The notes beneath the pieces were generated by a model. The model searched no databases and was not told where the DNA came from. It saw nothing but the letters and a program-made list of their open reading frames with translations. A stretch of 64,000 bases of DNA. Origin: Chloroflexota bacterium. Lineage in GTDB: Bacteria; Chloroflexota; UBA11872. Each line of letters begins with the position of its first letter. Position 1 is the first letter of the stretch. The position numbers were made by a program, and so were the translations under genes. The stretch covers positions 134,848-198,847 of the forward strand of contig JAJDZD010000072.1 in NCBI GenBank assembly GCA_022824865.1, given 5' to 3'. Below are positions 1 through 8,854 of this stretch, in pieces.

Positions 1-1
1 T

Positions 2-706
2 CCGGAGGGGCACCTGGTCCTGGGCAACTTCCAAGGCGCCGGGAGAGAGTCGCTCCAGCGAGCCTATGACTACATCCACACCTACGATGTGCAGTTCAGA
101 TCGGAGATGCGGAAGGAGATTGGCGGCGAATACGGCAACCCGTTCAATGCGGGGTTGCAAGGCTTCGACCATGGGCGGGGCCGCAGCACGGGCTTCAACC
201 TGACCCGGATTGGGGATCGGTTCCGCTGGGCGCAGGCCCCGAAACCGCGTGGGCCGCACCCAACGTCAACGGGCGACAACGAGTACGTCGATCAGCCGCA
301 TATCGTGGCCTCCACGGCCACGCTTACAGGAACCGAAGAGCAGGTGGTCGATTTCGCGGTCTTCATGGCGGGTCCTGAGGTTCAGGGTCGTAACGGCATC
401 GACCGGGGCTTTTATCCTTGCCGGCGCGGCGTCCAGAACAATCCCGAAGCCGTCGCGCCCCCGCCGGAGCGCATGGAAGAAATGTATCTGATTTACGAAA
501 AGTGCCTGATGCGGCCGGGCGGCATCTACGTACCCGGATCGCCTTCAGGGCGCGGCGAAGTCGAGGGCATGTGGGTGCGACCCGTGCAGAAGCTGTTTGC
601 TGGCGACATATCGGTCGACGAGGCGGTCGAGGTCGCCGAGAACGACGTCAGCGTGCAGATGGCCAAATACAAGGCAGACCTGGATGCGGGTCGCGTGAGT
701 CGCTAG
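2..706 (+). CDS. Extracellular sugar-binding protein of an ABC transporter, 3' part only
   Basis: The reading frame is open from the first bases of the window, so the start lies upstream and only about 234 C-terminal residues are seen. The part visible matches the C-terminal lobe of family 1 solute-binding proteins. It has a QPHIVASTATLTG segment followed by a helix containing FAVFMAGPEVQGRNGIDRG, which parallels QADLRGNTEAV..LYLAGPKTQSRVAIDRG-type sequence in the complete binding protein at 8855-10531. It ends with a helical tail (DEAVEVAENDVSVQMAKYK) as in that family. The role would be periplasmic or surface capture of an oligosaccharide. It is followed by a stem-loop and two sialidase-family genes on the same strand, which suggests that the ligand is a product of those enzymes (inference). 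Family assignment is fairly sure; the ligand is unknown. Confidence 0.8.
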   Translation, partial: PEGHLVLGNFQGAGRESLQRAYDYIHTYDVQFRSEMRKEIGGEYGNPFNAGLQGFDHGRGRSTGFNLTRIGDRFRWAQAPKPRGPHPTSTGDNEYVDQPHIVASTATLTGTEEQVVDFAVFMAGPEVQGRNGIDRGFYPCRRGVQNNPEAVAPPPERMEEMYLIYEKCLMRPGGIYVPGSPSGRGEVEGMWVRPVQKLFAGDISVDEAVEVAENDVSVQMAKYKADLDAGRVSR

Positions 707-721
707 CCAGCACCATGCCGT

Positions 722-761
722 CGCTGGCCCCGAGTGGTCGTTAGGATGCGCGGGGCCAGCG
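722..761 (+). terminator. GC-rich stem-loop 15 bases after a binding-protein gene
   Basis: CGCTGGCCCCG (722-732) pairs perfectly over 11 bp with CGGGGCCAGCG (751-761) around an 18-base loop. There is no T tract after it, so it may be a weak or Rho-independent-like terminator, or a 3' mRNA-stabilising hairpin that raises binding-protein expression over downstream genes. Two further binding-protein genes in the window have comparable hairpins (8789-8822 and 17736-17763). Confidence 0.5.
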
Positions 762-846
762 GCTGCGGGTCGAGCCTTCGGCAGCGGGCACGACGCCTCG
801 TGCGCGTCCCCTTAGCAATCCTCGCTGCCAGAAAGTGTGATGCCGG

Positions 847-2211
847 ATGACCGCCCCTTATTTTGAGAACGTTGACGTGTTCTTTCCAGGTCAGGGCGAC
901 ACGTTGACCCAAGCGCCGGCGTATCACTGGGAGCGCAAAGCAGCGCCGGCGGGGGTTTCCGCCAAGGAAGGCCTGTCCGAGCAGACCGAACGCCCATCTG
1001 ACGCTCTGCACACCTATGGCGTGACGGCGAACTTCTATACCAGCACCCGAGATCCCAATTCGGTGCTCGTGGCGGTGATTGGGACGGACCGCACGGAACG
1101 AAGAAAGCTGGCGCGAGCGAAGATCACGATGGACTTCACCAACCTGCAATATCACGACTTCGACGGTTTCGGCGTCCATCTGCCAGGACTGATCGTCACG
1201 GCTGCCGGGAGCGTGGTCGCCGTATGCCAACGGCGCCACGGGGGAATGGGTGACGGCGGCCACGAGAACGATGTCCTCATGTCGCGCAGCGCGGACGGCG
1301 GCAAGACGTGGTCTCGGCAGCGGGTGATCTATGCGGAGCCGGGTCAATACACGTTTCTCGGCGCCATCGTCGAGGACCGCATCTCGGGCACGCTCTTCGT
1401 CGTCGGTTGGGACATGCCGGCGGGCGTTGTCGATGACCTCGGGTACTTCAGCACGTATGCCGAGAAGGGCGGCGGGTTCTGGATCGTGCAGAGCCCTGAT
1501 GATGGCTTGACTTGGACAGAGGCACGGCATGTCGACCCGAATCCGAATCCCGATGGGTGGACCGGCTGGCCAAACAACAGCGTGCACGGGGTTCAACTCG
1601 CGGCCGGGCCGAATCGCGGGCGGCTGGTGGTTCCTGGGTTTCTCTACAAGGAGGACGAACCCGGGGAAGTTCCTGGCGTGCGCGGCGGGTTGCTGTACAG
1701 CGACGACCATGGCGAGACCTGGACGGTTGGCGCCGTGCTCCCCGAGGGATCGGACGAGGTGTCACTGGTGGAGACCGCGGGCGGCGAAATCTACGTCAGC
1801 TATCGGAGGAATACCTGCCGAAGGGACGGCCGCACGTTCGCCCGCAGCCGGGACGGCGGCACGAGCTTCTATGAACTGGGCGAGCATGATGAACTGAGCG
1901 GCCGGCCTGTCCACGTTGGGCTTGCTCGTCATGGCTCGGCCGCTCACAGCCATCCGGACGTGCTGCTCTTCTCGCACCCCGTTGGGGTCAATCACCTTAT
2001 CCCCGGCGGGGCGGACATGATGATCTACGTCAGCCAGGACGACGGACGTACTTGGCCCATGTCGAAACTCATCGACCGGAGACCGTGTCGATACTCAGAC
2101 CTGGCCGTAACCGCGGACGGCACCGTGCTATGCATTTACACGGTAGGCGAGGTGCGAGACAGCGAAAAACTCACGGTCGCTCGCTTCAACCAGGAGTGGT
2201 TGTATGCCTAG
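847..2211 (+). CDS. Sialidase-family (BNR/Asp-box) six-bladed propeller protein
   Basis: The 454-aa product carries five Asp boxes of the S-x-D-x-G-x-T-W kind: SADGGKTW, SPDDGLTW, SDDHGETW, SRDGGTSF and SQDDGRTW. It also has the sialidase-type stretch GVQLAAGPNRGRLVVPGFL and a terminal YSDLAV. Members of this family (exo-alpha-sialidase, GH33-like) hydrolyse terminal sialic or related nonulosonic acids. The position normally held by the RIP arginine reads VHLPGLI here, whereas the paralogue at 2805-4088 has VRIPGIL. One arginine of the carboxylate-binding triad may therefore be missing, and the substrate could differ or the protein could be non-catalytic. No signal peptide is visible, so it appears cytoplasmic unless the start is misplaced. 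The ATG at 847 has only a weak ribosome site. It lies in a + strand series with a binding protein and a second sialidase-like gene. Confidence 0.75.
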   Translation: MTAPYFENVDVFFPGQGDTLTQAPAYHWERKAAPAGVSAKEGLSEQTERPSDALHTYGVTANFYTSTRDPNSVLVAVIGTDRTERRKLARAKITMDFTNLQYHDFDGFGVHLPGLIVTAAGSVVAVCQRRHGGMGDGGHENDVLMSRSADGGKTWSRQRVIYAEPGQYTFLGAIVEDRISGTLFVVGWDMPAGVVDDLGYFSTYAEKGGGFWIVQSPDDGLTWTEARHVDPNPNPDGWTGWPNNSVHGVQLAAGPNRGRLVVPGFLYKEDEPGEVPGVRGGLLYSDDHGETWTVGAVLPEGSDEVSLVETAGGEIYVSYRRNTCRRDGRTFARSRDGGTSFYELGEHDELSGRPVHVGLARHGSAAHSHPDVLLFSHPVGVNHLIPGGADMMIYVSQDDGRTWPMSKLIDRRPCRYSDLAVTADGTVLCIYTVGEVRDSEKLTVARFNQEWLYA

Positions 2212-2375
2212 TCAGGCAGACAGCCCTGCCGGCACGTCGGTCGCAAAGCCAGATGTTCCACCGCATGCGTGGCTCTCAGGCTTCGCATGCACGCGAGGAT
2301 CGCAGTCACCTACGTGTGTTCGATTCACCTGCTGTCAACTCAACGGTCGAGGACGTTGTTGTGAAGGATGGCGTT

Positions 2376-2630
2376 ATGCGCTGGTCGAATAAGTCGAAGA
2401 AGTTGACTAGGTACGTTACGGGCGCGGCACTTGCGTTGTTGACGGCCACGATGATTGCGGGGTGCGAAGCAAGCGATGAATTCGAGTACATGAAAGACGA
2501 GCGGCAAATGATGCGGCACGGTAGGTACGGCCCCGGAATGAGCGATGCCGATCGGCAGAAGCTCCAGGAGAGCTACGCGAGCAAGCAGCTGTCTAAGGTG
2601 ACGCCGACCAGCGGTGCCGCGGCGCCATAG
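2376..2630 (+). CDS. Small hypothetical lipoprotein
   Basis: An 84-aa product with a basic start (MRWSNKSKKLTR), a hydrophobic stretch and a lipobox-like MIAGC at about residues 26-30, so it is probably anchored to the membrane as a lipoprotein. The mature part of about 55 residues is charged and helical-looking (EFEYMKDERQMMRHGRYGPG, then DADRQKLQESY) and ends in a short Ala/Pro tail. The ATG at 2376 is chosen because GAAGGA lies 7 bases upstream; an in-frame GTG at 2361 would remove that site. It sits between two sialidase-family genes on the same strand. I do not recognise a family. A helper role in glycan binding or transport is possible but is only guessed from context. Confidence 0.6.
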   Translation: MRWSNKSKKLTRYVTGAALALLTATMIAGCEASDEFEYMKDERQMMRHGRYGPGMSDADRQKLQESYASKQLSKVTPTSGAAAP

Positions 2631-2804
2631 AGTCGGGCGCGGCGGCGACTCCCTGTGCAAACACCGGACTACCTTCCCCAGATGCTGCTCGTGCCCATAG
2701 GGCATCTGTCAAGTGCATGCCCGTGCACCCCGGTCGCCGTGCGCATCAGCAAACGCCAGCCCTGCCAGGCTACGTACATCCTGGTCTGATGAAGGAGCCG
2801 AACC

Positions 2805-4088
2805 ATGCCTGCTGAGCTATTTGAGACGGTGGACGTATTGCTGCCGGGGGTTGGCGAGACGCTCAATCAGAACGTGGCCGCCCATTGGCAGGCGAGCGAA
2901 AGCCTGACAGCGCAGATCTACCTGGGACAGCTCGGACAGGAGGAGGTCATGCTCCACCTGTCGGGCCTGACGGCCGCTCAACGGCGCCTCCTGACCGAAC
3001 GGCCCGTGATCGTCGATGCCGGCTGGGCCCATCACGTGATTGACGGATATGGGGTCCGCATACCTGGGATCCTCGTCACGCCTCGCGGCACGGTCGTTGC
3101 GGTCTGCCAACAGCGGGTGGGCTCCCTGGCCGATGGCGGCCACGCGACAAATGTCCTGGTGACGCGCAGCGAGGACGGCGGCAGGAACTGGACGCGGCAG
3201 GAGGTGCTGTTTGCGGAAGCGGGAATCAATACGTTCCTTGGACCGATCCTTGCTGACCGCCAGACGAATGATGTGTTCGTGACCTTCTGGAAGCTGCCGC
3301 AGGCGGAAGGCAATGGCCTGGGCTATTTCGCTCCATATGCGGAAAAGGGCGGTGGGTTCTGGATGGTGCGAAGTTCGGACGAGGGCCAGAGTTGGTCCGA
3401 GCCGTATTTCGTCCGCCCGGCGCCGAACGCGGAGGGTTGGGTCGCCTGGGTGAACAACTCGTCGCGCGGGGTGCAGCTGGCGCGAGGCCCGCGGGCCGGT
3501 CGGCACGTGATCGCGGGGTTTCTCTTCAAGGCCGGCGAGGAAGGGCAGGCCCCCGGCGTGCGCGGCGGCCTGGTGTACAGCGACGACCATGGCGAGACCT
3601 GGCACGCGGGCGCCGTTCTACCCGCGGGTTCGGACGAACTCATCCTGGAGGAGACGGAAGACGGCGGCATCTACGTGAACTACCGGAAGAATCGGCCCTA
3701 CTACAACGGACTGCGCTGGTTTGCGCGCAGTTCGGACAGCGGGGAGAGCTTCGACGCCCACGGGCAGCATGAGGAGCAGATTACGCCGTGCTGCCACGCC
3801 GGGCTTGTTCGTTACTCGAGCACGGACGACGGCGGCGAGAACGTGCTGCTCTTCAGCAATCCGCGAGGACCGGCCCGCCGCAACCTGACCATACGGGTTA
3901 GCCGCGACGACGGCCGGACCTGGCCCGTATCGCGAACCGTGACCAGCGATCTGGCCGGCTATTCGGACCTTTCGGTCTTGCCGGACAAGACGATTCTCTG
4001 TATCTGGGAAGGTGGCAAGCAGCGTTACCACGAGAAGATAAGCGCGGCGCGCTTCAACTTGGACTGGGTGCTGGCAGGCGACGACTAA
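2805..4088 (+). CDS. Sialidase-family (BNR/Asp-box) protein, second paralogue
   Basis: This 427-aa protein is clearly related along its whole length to the product of 847-2211: both open with F(E/F)(N/T)VDVxxPGxGxTL and share the order of motifs. It has the sialidase RIP motif (VRIPGILV), Asp boxes SEDGGRNW, SSDEGQSW, SDDHGETW, SSDSGESF and SRDDGRTW, an E-E-T-E-D-G-G-I-Y-V-N-Y-R segment matching the conserved Glu/Arg strand of sialidases, and a terminal YSDLSV. It is the better candidate for an active glycosidase acting on terminal acidic sugars. GAAGGAG lies 7 bases before the ATG at 2805, which settles the start. No export signal is seen, so intracellular processing of imported oligosaccharides is plausible. 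The paralogue pair probably arose by local duplication. Confidence 0.8.
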   Translation: MPAELFETVDVLLPGVGETLNQNVAAHWQASESLTAQIYLGQLGQEEVMLHLSGLTAAQRRLLTERPVIVDAGWAHHVIDGYGVRIPGILVTPRGTVVAVCQQRVGSLADGGHATNVLVTRSEDGGRNWTRQEVLFAEAGINTFLGPILADRQTNDVFVTFWKLPQAEGNGLGYFAPYAEKGGGFWMVRSSDEGQSWSEPYFVRPAPNAEGWVAWVNNSSRGVQLARGPRAGRHVIAGFLFKAGEEGQAPGVRGGLVYSDDHGETWHAGAVLPAGSDELILEETEDGGIYVNYRKNRPYYNGLRWFARSSDSGESFDAHGQHEEQITPCCHAGLVRYSSTDDGGENVLLFSNPRGPARRNLTIRVSRDDGRTWPVSRTVTSDLAGYSDLSVLPDKTILCIWEGGKQRYHEKISAARFNLDWVLAGDD

Positions 4089-4097
4089 GCAGGTGCG

Positions 4098-4119
4098 TAG
4101 CGCCCCGGAATCAGCGCTA
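4098..4119. terminator. Possible bidirectional terminator between convergent genes
   Basis: TAGCGC (4098-4103) and GCGCTA (4114-4119) form a 6-bp stem with a 10-base loop, between the end of the + strand sialidase gene and the end of the minus-strand operon. The stem is short and there is no clear T run, so this is a weak call based mainly on position. Confidence 0.25.
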
Positions 4120-4130
4120 GGCTGGCATCG

Positions 4131-5621
4131 CTAGTGGGCTGGTGTTGAACCCACGTATGCGGCGTAGATCTTGACGTCCTCGGGCCGGGGGCAGTCGCGG
4201 CTGACGGGACCGACTTCCACTTTGAGACGCAGCGGCGCGTCGGTCGCGGGCAGCGACTTGTGATTGGGCCAACGGACCGGCACGCGTAGACCTGACTCAC
4301 TCAGTGTGGCCGCATCGTCGCCGGAGTAGCCGGGTAGCGGCCGGAACTGAAGGTCCACCACTTCTACCTGCGCCGATGCGAACTCACCCACGCCCGACAC
4401 GTTCACGTGCACTGGCAGTCCATCCGTCTCGACTCTGAACGGACAGGTGATGAACTGCGCCCGCGTGCCCGCTGCATATGGCTGCACGTAGCCCAGGCGG
4501 TCCCGCTCCCACTGCGCCAGCCGGACCTGGCCGTCGCCGCGCCAGACCGAGTACCAGTACAGCGTCTTGTCGCCCACGTTCTCCATGCCCTGTCCCTGCT
4601 GGAGTGCGGGCGCTGCTCCCAGGCGTGTGTCTCGCTCCTCGAAGGCAGGAATGAAGCGGAATCCGGGGATCGGCTCGCGGTAGCGCAGCGCATCGTGGCT
4701 GATGGCCAGCCCAAGGTCGATTGGGACGTAGCGCCGGTCGCTATAGGGATATCCGTGCCACTGGCCGTAGACGGCGAGGATCACGTTGCCCCAGGAGTGC
4801 GTCCCCGCGCCCATATGGATTTCCTCCCAGATGTTCTGCCGGTCTTCCAGGTCCGGCCCCTCCAGGCGCGGGGTGCGTGTAAGGCCGAGGGCGCTGCCCT
4901 CGGTCCAGTGCTCGAAGTCGTAGGAGGCGTAGATCTCCATCTTGCGACCGGGGCCCGGGTGGCCAACGCTATGGCCGTTGACGTAGTAGCAGCCGTTCCA
5001 CTTGATCAGGCCCGAGTGCTCGAAGGCGGTGCTGCAAAGCGGATTGTTGGGACTGGGCGCCCAGTGCAGCCCGTCCGGGCTGTAGGCCACGGACAGGCCG
5101 CCGCGGCGCTTGCCAGAGGTGTCGGTGAGAGGATTGAAGGCGATCTTGAACCGTCGATTGGGATCGGGATCCTAAAGGTCGTGGATGACTGCGGCCAGGG
5201 GCAGATCGATGTCCTGGGGAAAGTCCGCCAGGTTGTTGGCCTTGGAGCCCCGGTATTCGACCAGGCCGAGTTCGGGCTTGGTCCAGTGGATGCCGTCGCG
5301 GCTGACCGCGTAGCAGAGACGCCCGTCGTAGCCCTCGTAGTTGGCCCATTCCGGATGACGGCCAACGCGTCCGATGTACCACATGTGGAACTGGTCGCCC
5401 ACGCGGATGGTGCTGCCGAAGTAGTGGACGCCCTCGTCGTGTGAGCCGGGCGGGCCCCTGGGGACGACCACTTTCGGCCCGTCGCGCCAGCCGGGCGTCC
5501 GCTTGCTATGAATGAGGTGCAGCTGGAAGTTGGTCCGGAAGGGGATGCAGACATCGTCGAAGGCGAAGAACGTGGCTTCCTTGACTCGCATCTCCGACGG
5601 TCCAGCGTGGACACGGAGCAT
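4131..5621 (-). pseudogene. GH32/GH43-like propeller protein, copy 1 of 3, broken by an amber codon
   Basis: This is the promoter-distal member of three tandem paralogues. Read through, it would be 496 residues, exactly as long as copy 2. After 149 residues a TAG (positions 5174-5172) replaces the GAG codon of both sister copies, at the place where they read HDPEDPDPN. The preceding CCC codon is changed to CTT. On the + strand this is CCTCGGGG in copy 2 against CCTAAAGG here: three neighbouring substitutions with no frameshift. The frame is intact on both sides and downstream residues remain well conserved, so the lesion is recent, or is a sequence error, or is read through. Other genes here end in TAG (for example at 706 and 2211), so amber is a normal stop. 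If translated after a restart, GTG at 5090 could begin a 319-aa fragment. Confidence 0.75.
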
Positions 5622-5728
5622 GGCTACAACCCTGGGGTCGGCTCAGCGCGGAGTCGGAAGGCAGCCGGCGGGGGCGTCACGGCTACGCTAGCGGGGCAGC
5701 CTGGTCGATCCAAGCGTTTCGGGCCGAA

Positions 5729-7219
5729 TCATCCCGTGGCGGAACCTACATAGGCGGCATAGAGCTTGACGTCCTCTGGCCGCGGACAGTCGCGGCTTAC
5801 CGGGCCGACTGCCACTTTCACACGTATCGGGGAATCGACTGCGGGCAGCGAATCATGCATGGGCCAGCGCACCGGCACGCGCAGGCCGGACTCGCGCAGC
5901 GTGGCTGCGTCCGCACCCGAGTACCCCGGAATCCGTCGGAACTGAAGGTCCATGACCTCGACCTGCGCCGACGCGAATTCGCCCAGGCCGGAAACGTTCA
6001 GGTGGACGCGTGATCCGTCTGCTTCCGCTTGGAATGGGCACGTGACGAGTTGCGCCCGCGTGTCCGCCGCATACGGCTGCACGTAGCCCAGACGATCGCG
6101 TTCCCACTGGGCCAGGCGGACCTGGCCATCGCCACGCCAGACGGAATACCAATAGAGGGTCTTGTCGCCTACGTTTTCCATGCCCTGCCCCTGCTGGAGC
6201 GCGGGCGCCGCTCCCAGGCGGGTGTCGCGCTCCTCGAAGGCGGGCACGAAGCGGAAACCGGGAATCGGTTCGTGAAAGTTCAGGGCGTCGTGGCTAATGG
6301 CCAGGCCCAGATCGATCGTGACGTAGCGCCGGTCGCTGTAGGGATAGCCGTGCCACTGGCCATAGACGCCAAGGATCACGTTGCCCCAGGAGTGCACGGC
6401 TGTTCCCATGTGGATTTCTTCCCAGATGTTCTGGCGGTCTTCCAGATCGGGACCTTCGATACGGGGACTGCGGGTCAGGCTGAGCGCGCTGCCCTCGGTC
6501 CAATGCTCGAAGTCGTAGGAGGCGTAGGTCTCCATCTTGCGGCCGGGACCCGGATGCCCAACGCTGTGGCCGTTCACGTAGTAGCAGCCGTTCCACCTGA
6601 TAAGGCCCGAGTGCTCGAAGGCCACGCCGCCGACCGGGTTGTTCGGGCTCAGTGTCCAGTGCAAGCCGTCCGGGCTATAGGCCACGCACAAGCCGCCACG
6701 GCGAGCGCCGGACGGGCCCGTGCGGTGGGTGAAGGCGATCTTGAAATGGCGGTTGGGATCGGGATCCTCGGGGTCGTGAATGATCGGGGCCCACCCGAGG
6801 TCGATGTGCTGAGGGAAGTCCACCAGGTTGTTGGCCGTTGAGCCCCGGTATTCGACCAGTCCGAGTTCCGGCTTGGTCCAGTGGATACCGTCGCGGCTGA
6901 CCGCGTAGCAGAGACGCCCGTCGTAGCCCTGGTAGCCGCCGACCCACGTCGGGTTGCAACCCACGCGGCCGATGTACCACATACGGAACTCGTCACCCAC
7001 TCGGATGGTGCTGCCGTAGTAGTGGACCTGCTCGTCGTGCGCGCCGGGCTTGCCGCTGGGCACCACGACGGTGGGGCCGTCGCGCCAGCCGGAGGTTCGC
7101 TTCCCATGGATTAGGTGAAGCTGGAAGTTCGTGCGGAAGGGGATGCAGACATCGTCGAAGGCAAAGAAGGTGGCTTCCTGGACCTGCATCTCCGAAGGCC
7201 CGCCCTGCACTCGCAGCAT
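5729..7219 (-). CDS. GH32/GH43-clan-like five-bladed propeller protein, copy 2 of 3
   Basis: The 496-aa product has repeated propeller-blade motifs typical of beta-fructosidase/arabinanase-like folds: AVSRDGIHWTKPELGL, AYSPDGLHWTLSPNN, ASYDFEHWTEG and ISHDALNFHEP. It has no signal peptide. The N-terminal IPFRTNFQLHLIH and the central NGCYYVNGHSVG segment are nearly unchanged among the three copies. Members of the fold cleave or bind furanosides and other non-reducing-end sugars. I cannot place the catalytic acidic residues with certainty, so the activity is unknown. All copies share a short conserved leader (TTGTAGCC or similar) directly before the ATG instead of a good Shine-Dalgarno. The gene lies downstream of a sugar-binding protein and two dehydrogenases, which suggests intracellular work on an imported sugar. 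Confidence 0.7.
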   Translation of the reverse strand: MLRVQGGPSEMQVQEATFFAFDDVCIPFRTNFQLHLIHGKRTSGWRDGPTVVVPSGKPGAHDEQVHYYGSTIRVGDEFRMWYIGRVGCNPTWVGGYQGYDGRLCYAVSRDGIHWTKPELGLVEYRGSTANNLVDFPQHIDLGWAPIIHDPEDPDPNRHFKIAFTHRTGPSGARRGGLCVAYSPDGLHWTLSPNNPVGGVAFEHSGLIRWNGCYYVNGHSVGHPGPGRKMETYASYDFEHWTEGSALSLTRSPRIEGPDLEDRQNIWEEIHMGTAVHSWGNVILGVYGQWHGYPYSDRRYVTIDLGLAISHDALNFHEPIPGFRFVPAFEERDTRLGAAPALQQGQGMENVGDKTLYWYSVWRGDGQVRLAQWERDRLGYVQPYAADTRAQLVTCPFQAEADGSRVHLNVSGLGEFASAQVEVMDLQFRRIPGYSGADAATLRESGLRVPVRWPMHDSLPAVDSPIRVKVAVGPVSRDCPRPEDVKLYAAYVGSATG

Positions 7220-7271
7220 GGCTACAACCGCGAGGTCCGCTCAGCGCCGACGTGCGCCATATTGGGCTGCG

Positions 7272-8759
7272 TCACTCATACCGTGAACCCACATACGCCG
7301 CGTAAAGCTTGACGTCTTCGGGCCGCGGGCAGTCGCGGCTGACCGGTCCGACTTCCACCTTCAGGCGCAGCGGCGTGTCGGTCTGGGGTAGTGCGTCGCG
7401 GCTGCCCCAGCGCACCGGTACAGACAGCCCGGACTCACGTAGCGTGGCCGCGTCATCGCCGGAGAAGCCAGGCAGCGGTCGGAAGTGATGGTCCACCACT
7501 TCGACTCGCGCCGCGGCGAACTCACCAAGACCGGACACGTTCAGGTGGACTGGTGACCCAGCCGTCGGGACACTGAACGGGCAGGTGATGAGTTGCGCCC
7601 GCGTGCCCGCCGCGTAGGGCTGCACGTAGCCCAGGCGGTCGCGTTCCCACTGGGCGAGGCGGACCTGGCCGTCGCCGCGCCAGATGGAATACCAGTAGAG
7701 GGTCTTGTCGCCCACGTTCTCCATGCCTTGCCCCTGCTGCAGCGCGGGTCCCGCCCCCAGCCGCGTGTCGCGCTCCTCTCGCGAGGGAATGAACCGAAAG
7801 TCCGGGATTGGCTCATGAAAGTGGATCGCGTCGTGGCTGATGGCCAGGCCAAGATCGATCGTGACGTAGCGTCGGTCGCCGTAGGGGTAGCCGTGCCATT
7901 GGCCGTAGACGGCCAGGATCACGTTGCCCCAGGAGTGCAGCCCCGCGCCCAGGTGGATTTCCTCCCAGATGTTCTGCCGATCTTCCAGGTCCGGTCCTTC
8001 CAGCCGCGGGCTGCGCGTCATGCTCAGGGCGCTGCCTTCGGTCCAGTGCTCGAAGTCGTAGGAGGCGTAGGTCTCCATCTTGCGACCGGGACCCGGATGG
8101 CCAACGCTGTGGCCGTTTGCGTAGTAGCAGCCGTTCCACTTGATCAGGCCCGAGTGTTCGAAGGCGACGCTGCCACGCGGGTTGTCGGGGCTGGGCGTCC
8201 AATGCAGCCCGTCCGGGCTGTAGGCCACCGACAAGCCGCCGCGGCGGTTGTCAGAGGGCCCGGTTCGGTGACTAAAGGTGATCTTGAACCGGCGGTTGGG
8301 GTCGGGGTCCTCGGGATCGTGGATGACTGGCGCCATGAACATGTCGATGTGCCGGGGGAAGTCCACGATGTTGTTGGCGGTTGAGCCCTGGTATTCGACC
8401 AGGCCGAGTTCGGGCTTGGTCCAGTGGATGCCGTCGCGGCTGTTCGCGTAGCACAAGCGCCCGTCGAAGCCCTCGTAGTTGGCCCAGTTCGGATTGCGGC
8501 CGACGCGTCCGATGTACCACATGTGGAACTCGTCGCCCACGCGGATGGTGCTGCCGTAGTAGTGGACGCCCTCGTCATGCGAGCCGGGCGGGCCCCTGGG
8601 GACGACCACGGTCGGCCCGTCGCGCCAGCCCGGGGTCCGCTTGCCGTGGATGAGGTGCAGTTGAAAGTTGGTACGGAACGGGATGCAGACGTCGTCGAAG
8701 GCGAAGAAGGTGGCTTCCTGGACCTGCATCTCTGAGGGTCCGCCGTGAACTCGCAGCAT
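7272..8759 (-). CDS. GH32/GH43-clan-like five-bladed propeller protein, copy 3 of 3
   Basis: A 495-aa paralogue of the two genes downstream of it, with the same motifs (NSRDGIHWTKPELGL, AYSPDGLHWTPSPDN, ASYDFEHWTEG, KMETYASYD) and the same C-terminal beta-sandwich ending in GPVSRDCPRPEDVKLYAAYV. It is first in the tandem series and follows the binding-protein gene 8855-10531 after a 95-base gap containing a stem-loop. Copies 1 and 3 share some replacements against copy 2 (for example GPPGSHDEGVHY), so gene conversion or the order of duplication could be worked out by alignment. The family is a probable glycosidase-fold protein of unknown substrate; I infer a role in processing the sugar brought in by the neighbouring transporter. 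Confidence 0.7.
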   Translation of the reverse strand: MLRVHGGPSEMQVQEATFFAFDDVCIPFRTNFQLHLIHGKRTPGWRDGPTVVVPRGPPGSHDEGVHYYGSTIRVGDEFHMWYIGRVGRNPNWANYEGFDGRLCYANSRDGIHWTKPELGLVEYQGSTANNIVDFPRHIDMFMAPVIHDPEDPDPNRRFKITFSHRTGPSDNRRGGLSVAYSPDGLHWTPSPDNPRGSVAFEHSGLIKWNGCYYANGHSVGHPGPGRKMETYASYDFEHWTEGSALSMTRSPRLEGPDLEDRQNIWEEIHLGAGLHSWGNVILAVYGQWHGYPYGDRRYVTIDLGLAISHDAIHFHEPIPDFRFIPSREERDTRLGAGPALQQGQGMENVGDKTLYWYSIWRGDGQVRLAQWERDRLGYVQPYAAGTRAQLITCPFSVPTAGSPVHLNVSGLGEFAAARVEVVDHHFRPLPGFSGDDAATLRESGLSVPVRWGSRDALPQTDTPLRLKVEVGPVSRDCPRPEDVKLYAAYVGSRYE

Positions 8760-8788
8760 GGCTACAGCCTCAATCCCCGTCTAGCGCG

Positions 8789-8822
8789 CACCGGCCAACC
8801 CCACTGCTGGGGCTGGCCGGTG
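8789..8822 (-). terminator. GC-rich stem-loop after the second binding-protein gene
   Basis: CACCGGCCA (8789-8797) pairs with TGGCCGGTG (8814-8822), and inside it CCCC pairs with GGGG, leaving a small loop and one bulge-like mismatch. It lies 33 bases beyond the stop of the binding-protein gene and before the glycosidase-fold genes. There is no T tract, so partial termination or protection of the upstream message from 3' decay is more likely than full termination. Confidence 0.5.
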
Positions 8823-8854
8823 GCGTCCGATTCGGCGCGTCGGTACAGCGATCG

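Larger units (their letters stand above)
4131..8759 (-). repeat. Tandem triplication of a 1.49-kb gene
   Basis: Three full-length paralogous genes lie head to tail with spacers of about 107 and 52 bases. Similarity extends a little into the 5' leader (GTAGCCATG). The copies differ throughout by scattered substitutions, so the array is not a simple assembly duplication, and one copy has been interrupted by an amber codon. Confidence 0.85.

Noticed and set aside
703-1710. 335-codon minus-strand frame opposite the first sialidase-like gene
   Set aside because: The + strand frame carries clear Asp boxes; the antisense frame shows no motif.
2630-2651. Hairpin GAGTCG/CGACTC after the small lipoprotein gene
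   Set aside because: Only 6 bp with a 10-base loop and no T tract; such pairs arise often by chance in GC-rich DNA.
5172-5174. Amber codon as a pyrrolysine or general recoding signal
   Set aside because: Other genes here end in TAG and no pyrrolysine genes are seen; the stop coincides with a three-base substitution cluster and so looks like a mutation or an error.
4407-8735. Several long + strand frames opposite the three GH32/43-like genes
   Set aside because: They repeat with the same spacing as the minus-strand paralogues and have alanine/valine-rich compositions typical of antisense frames.
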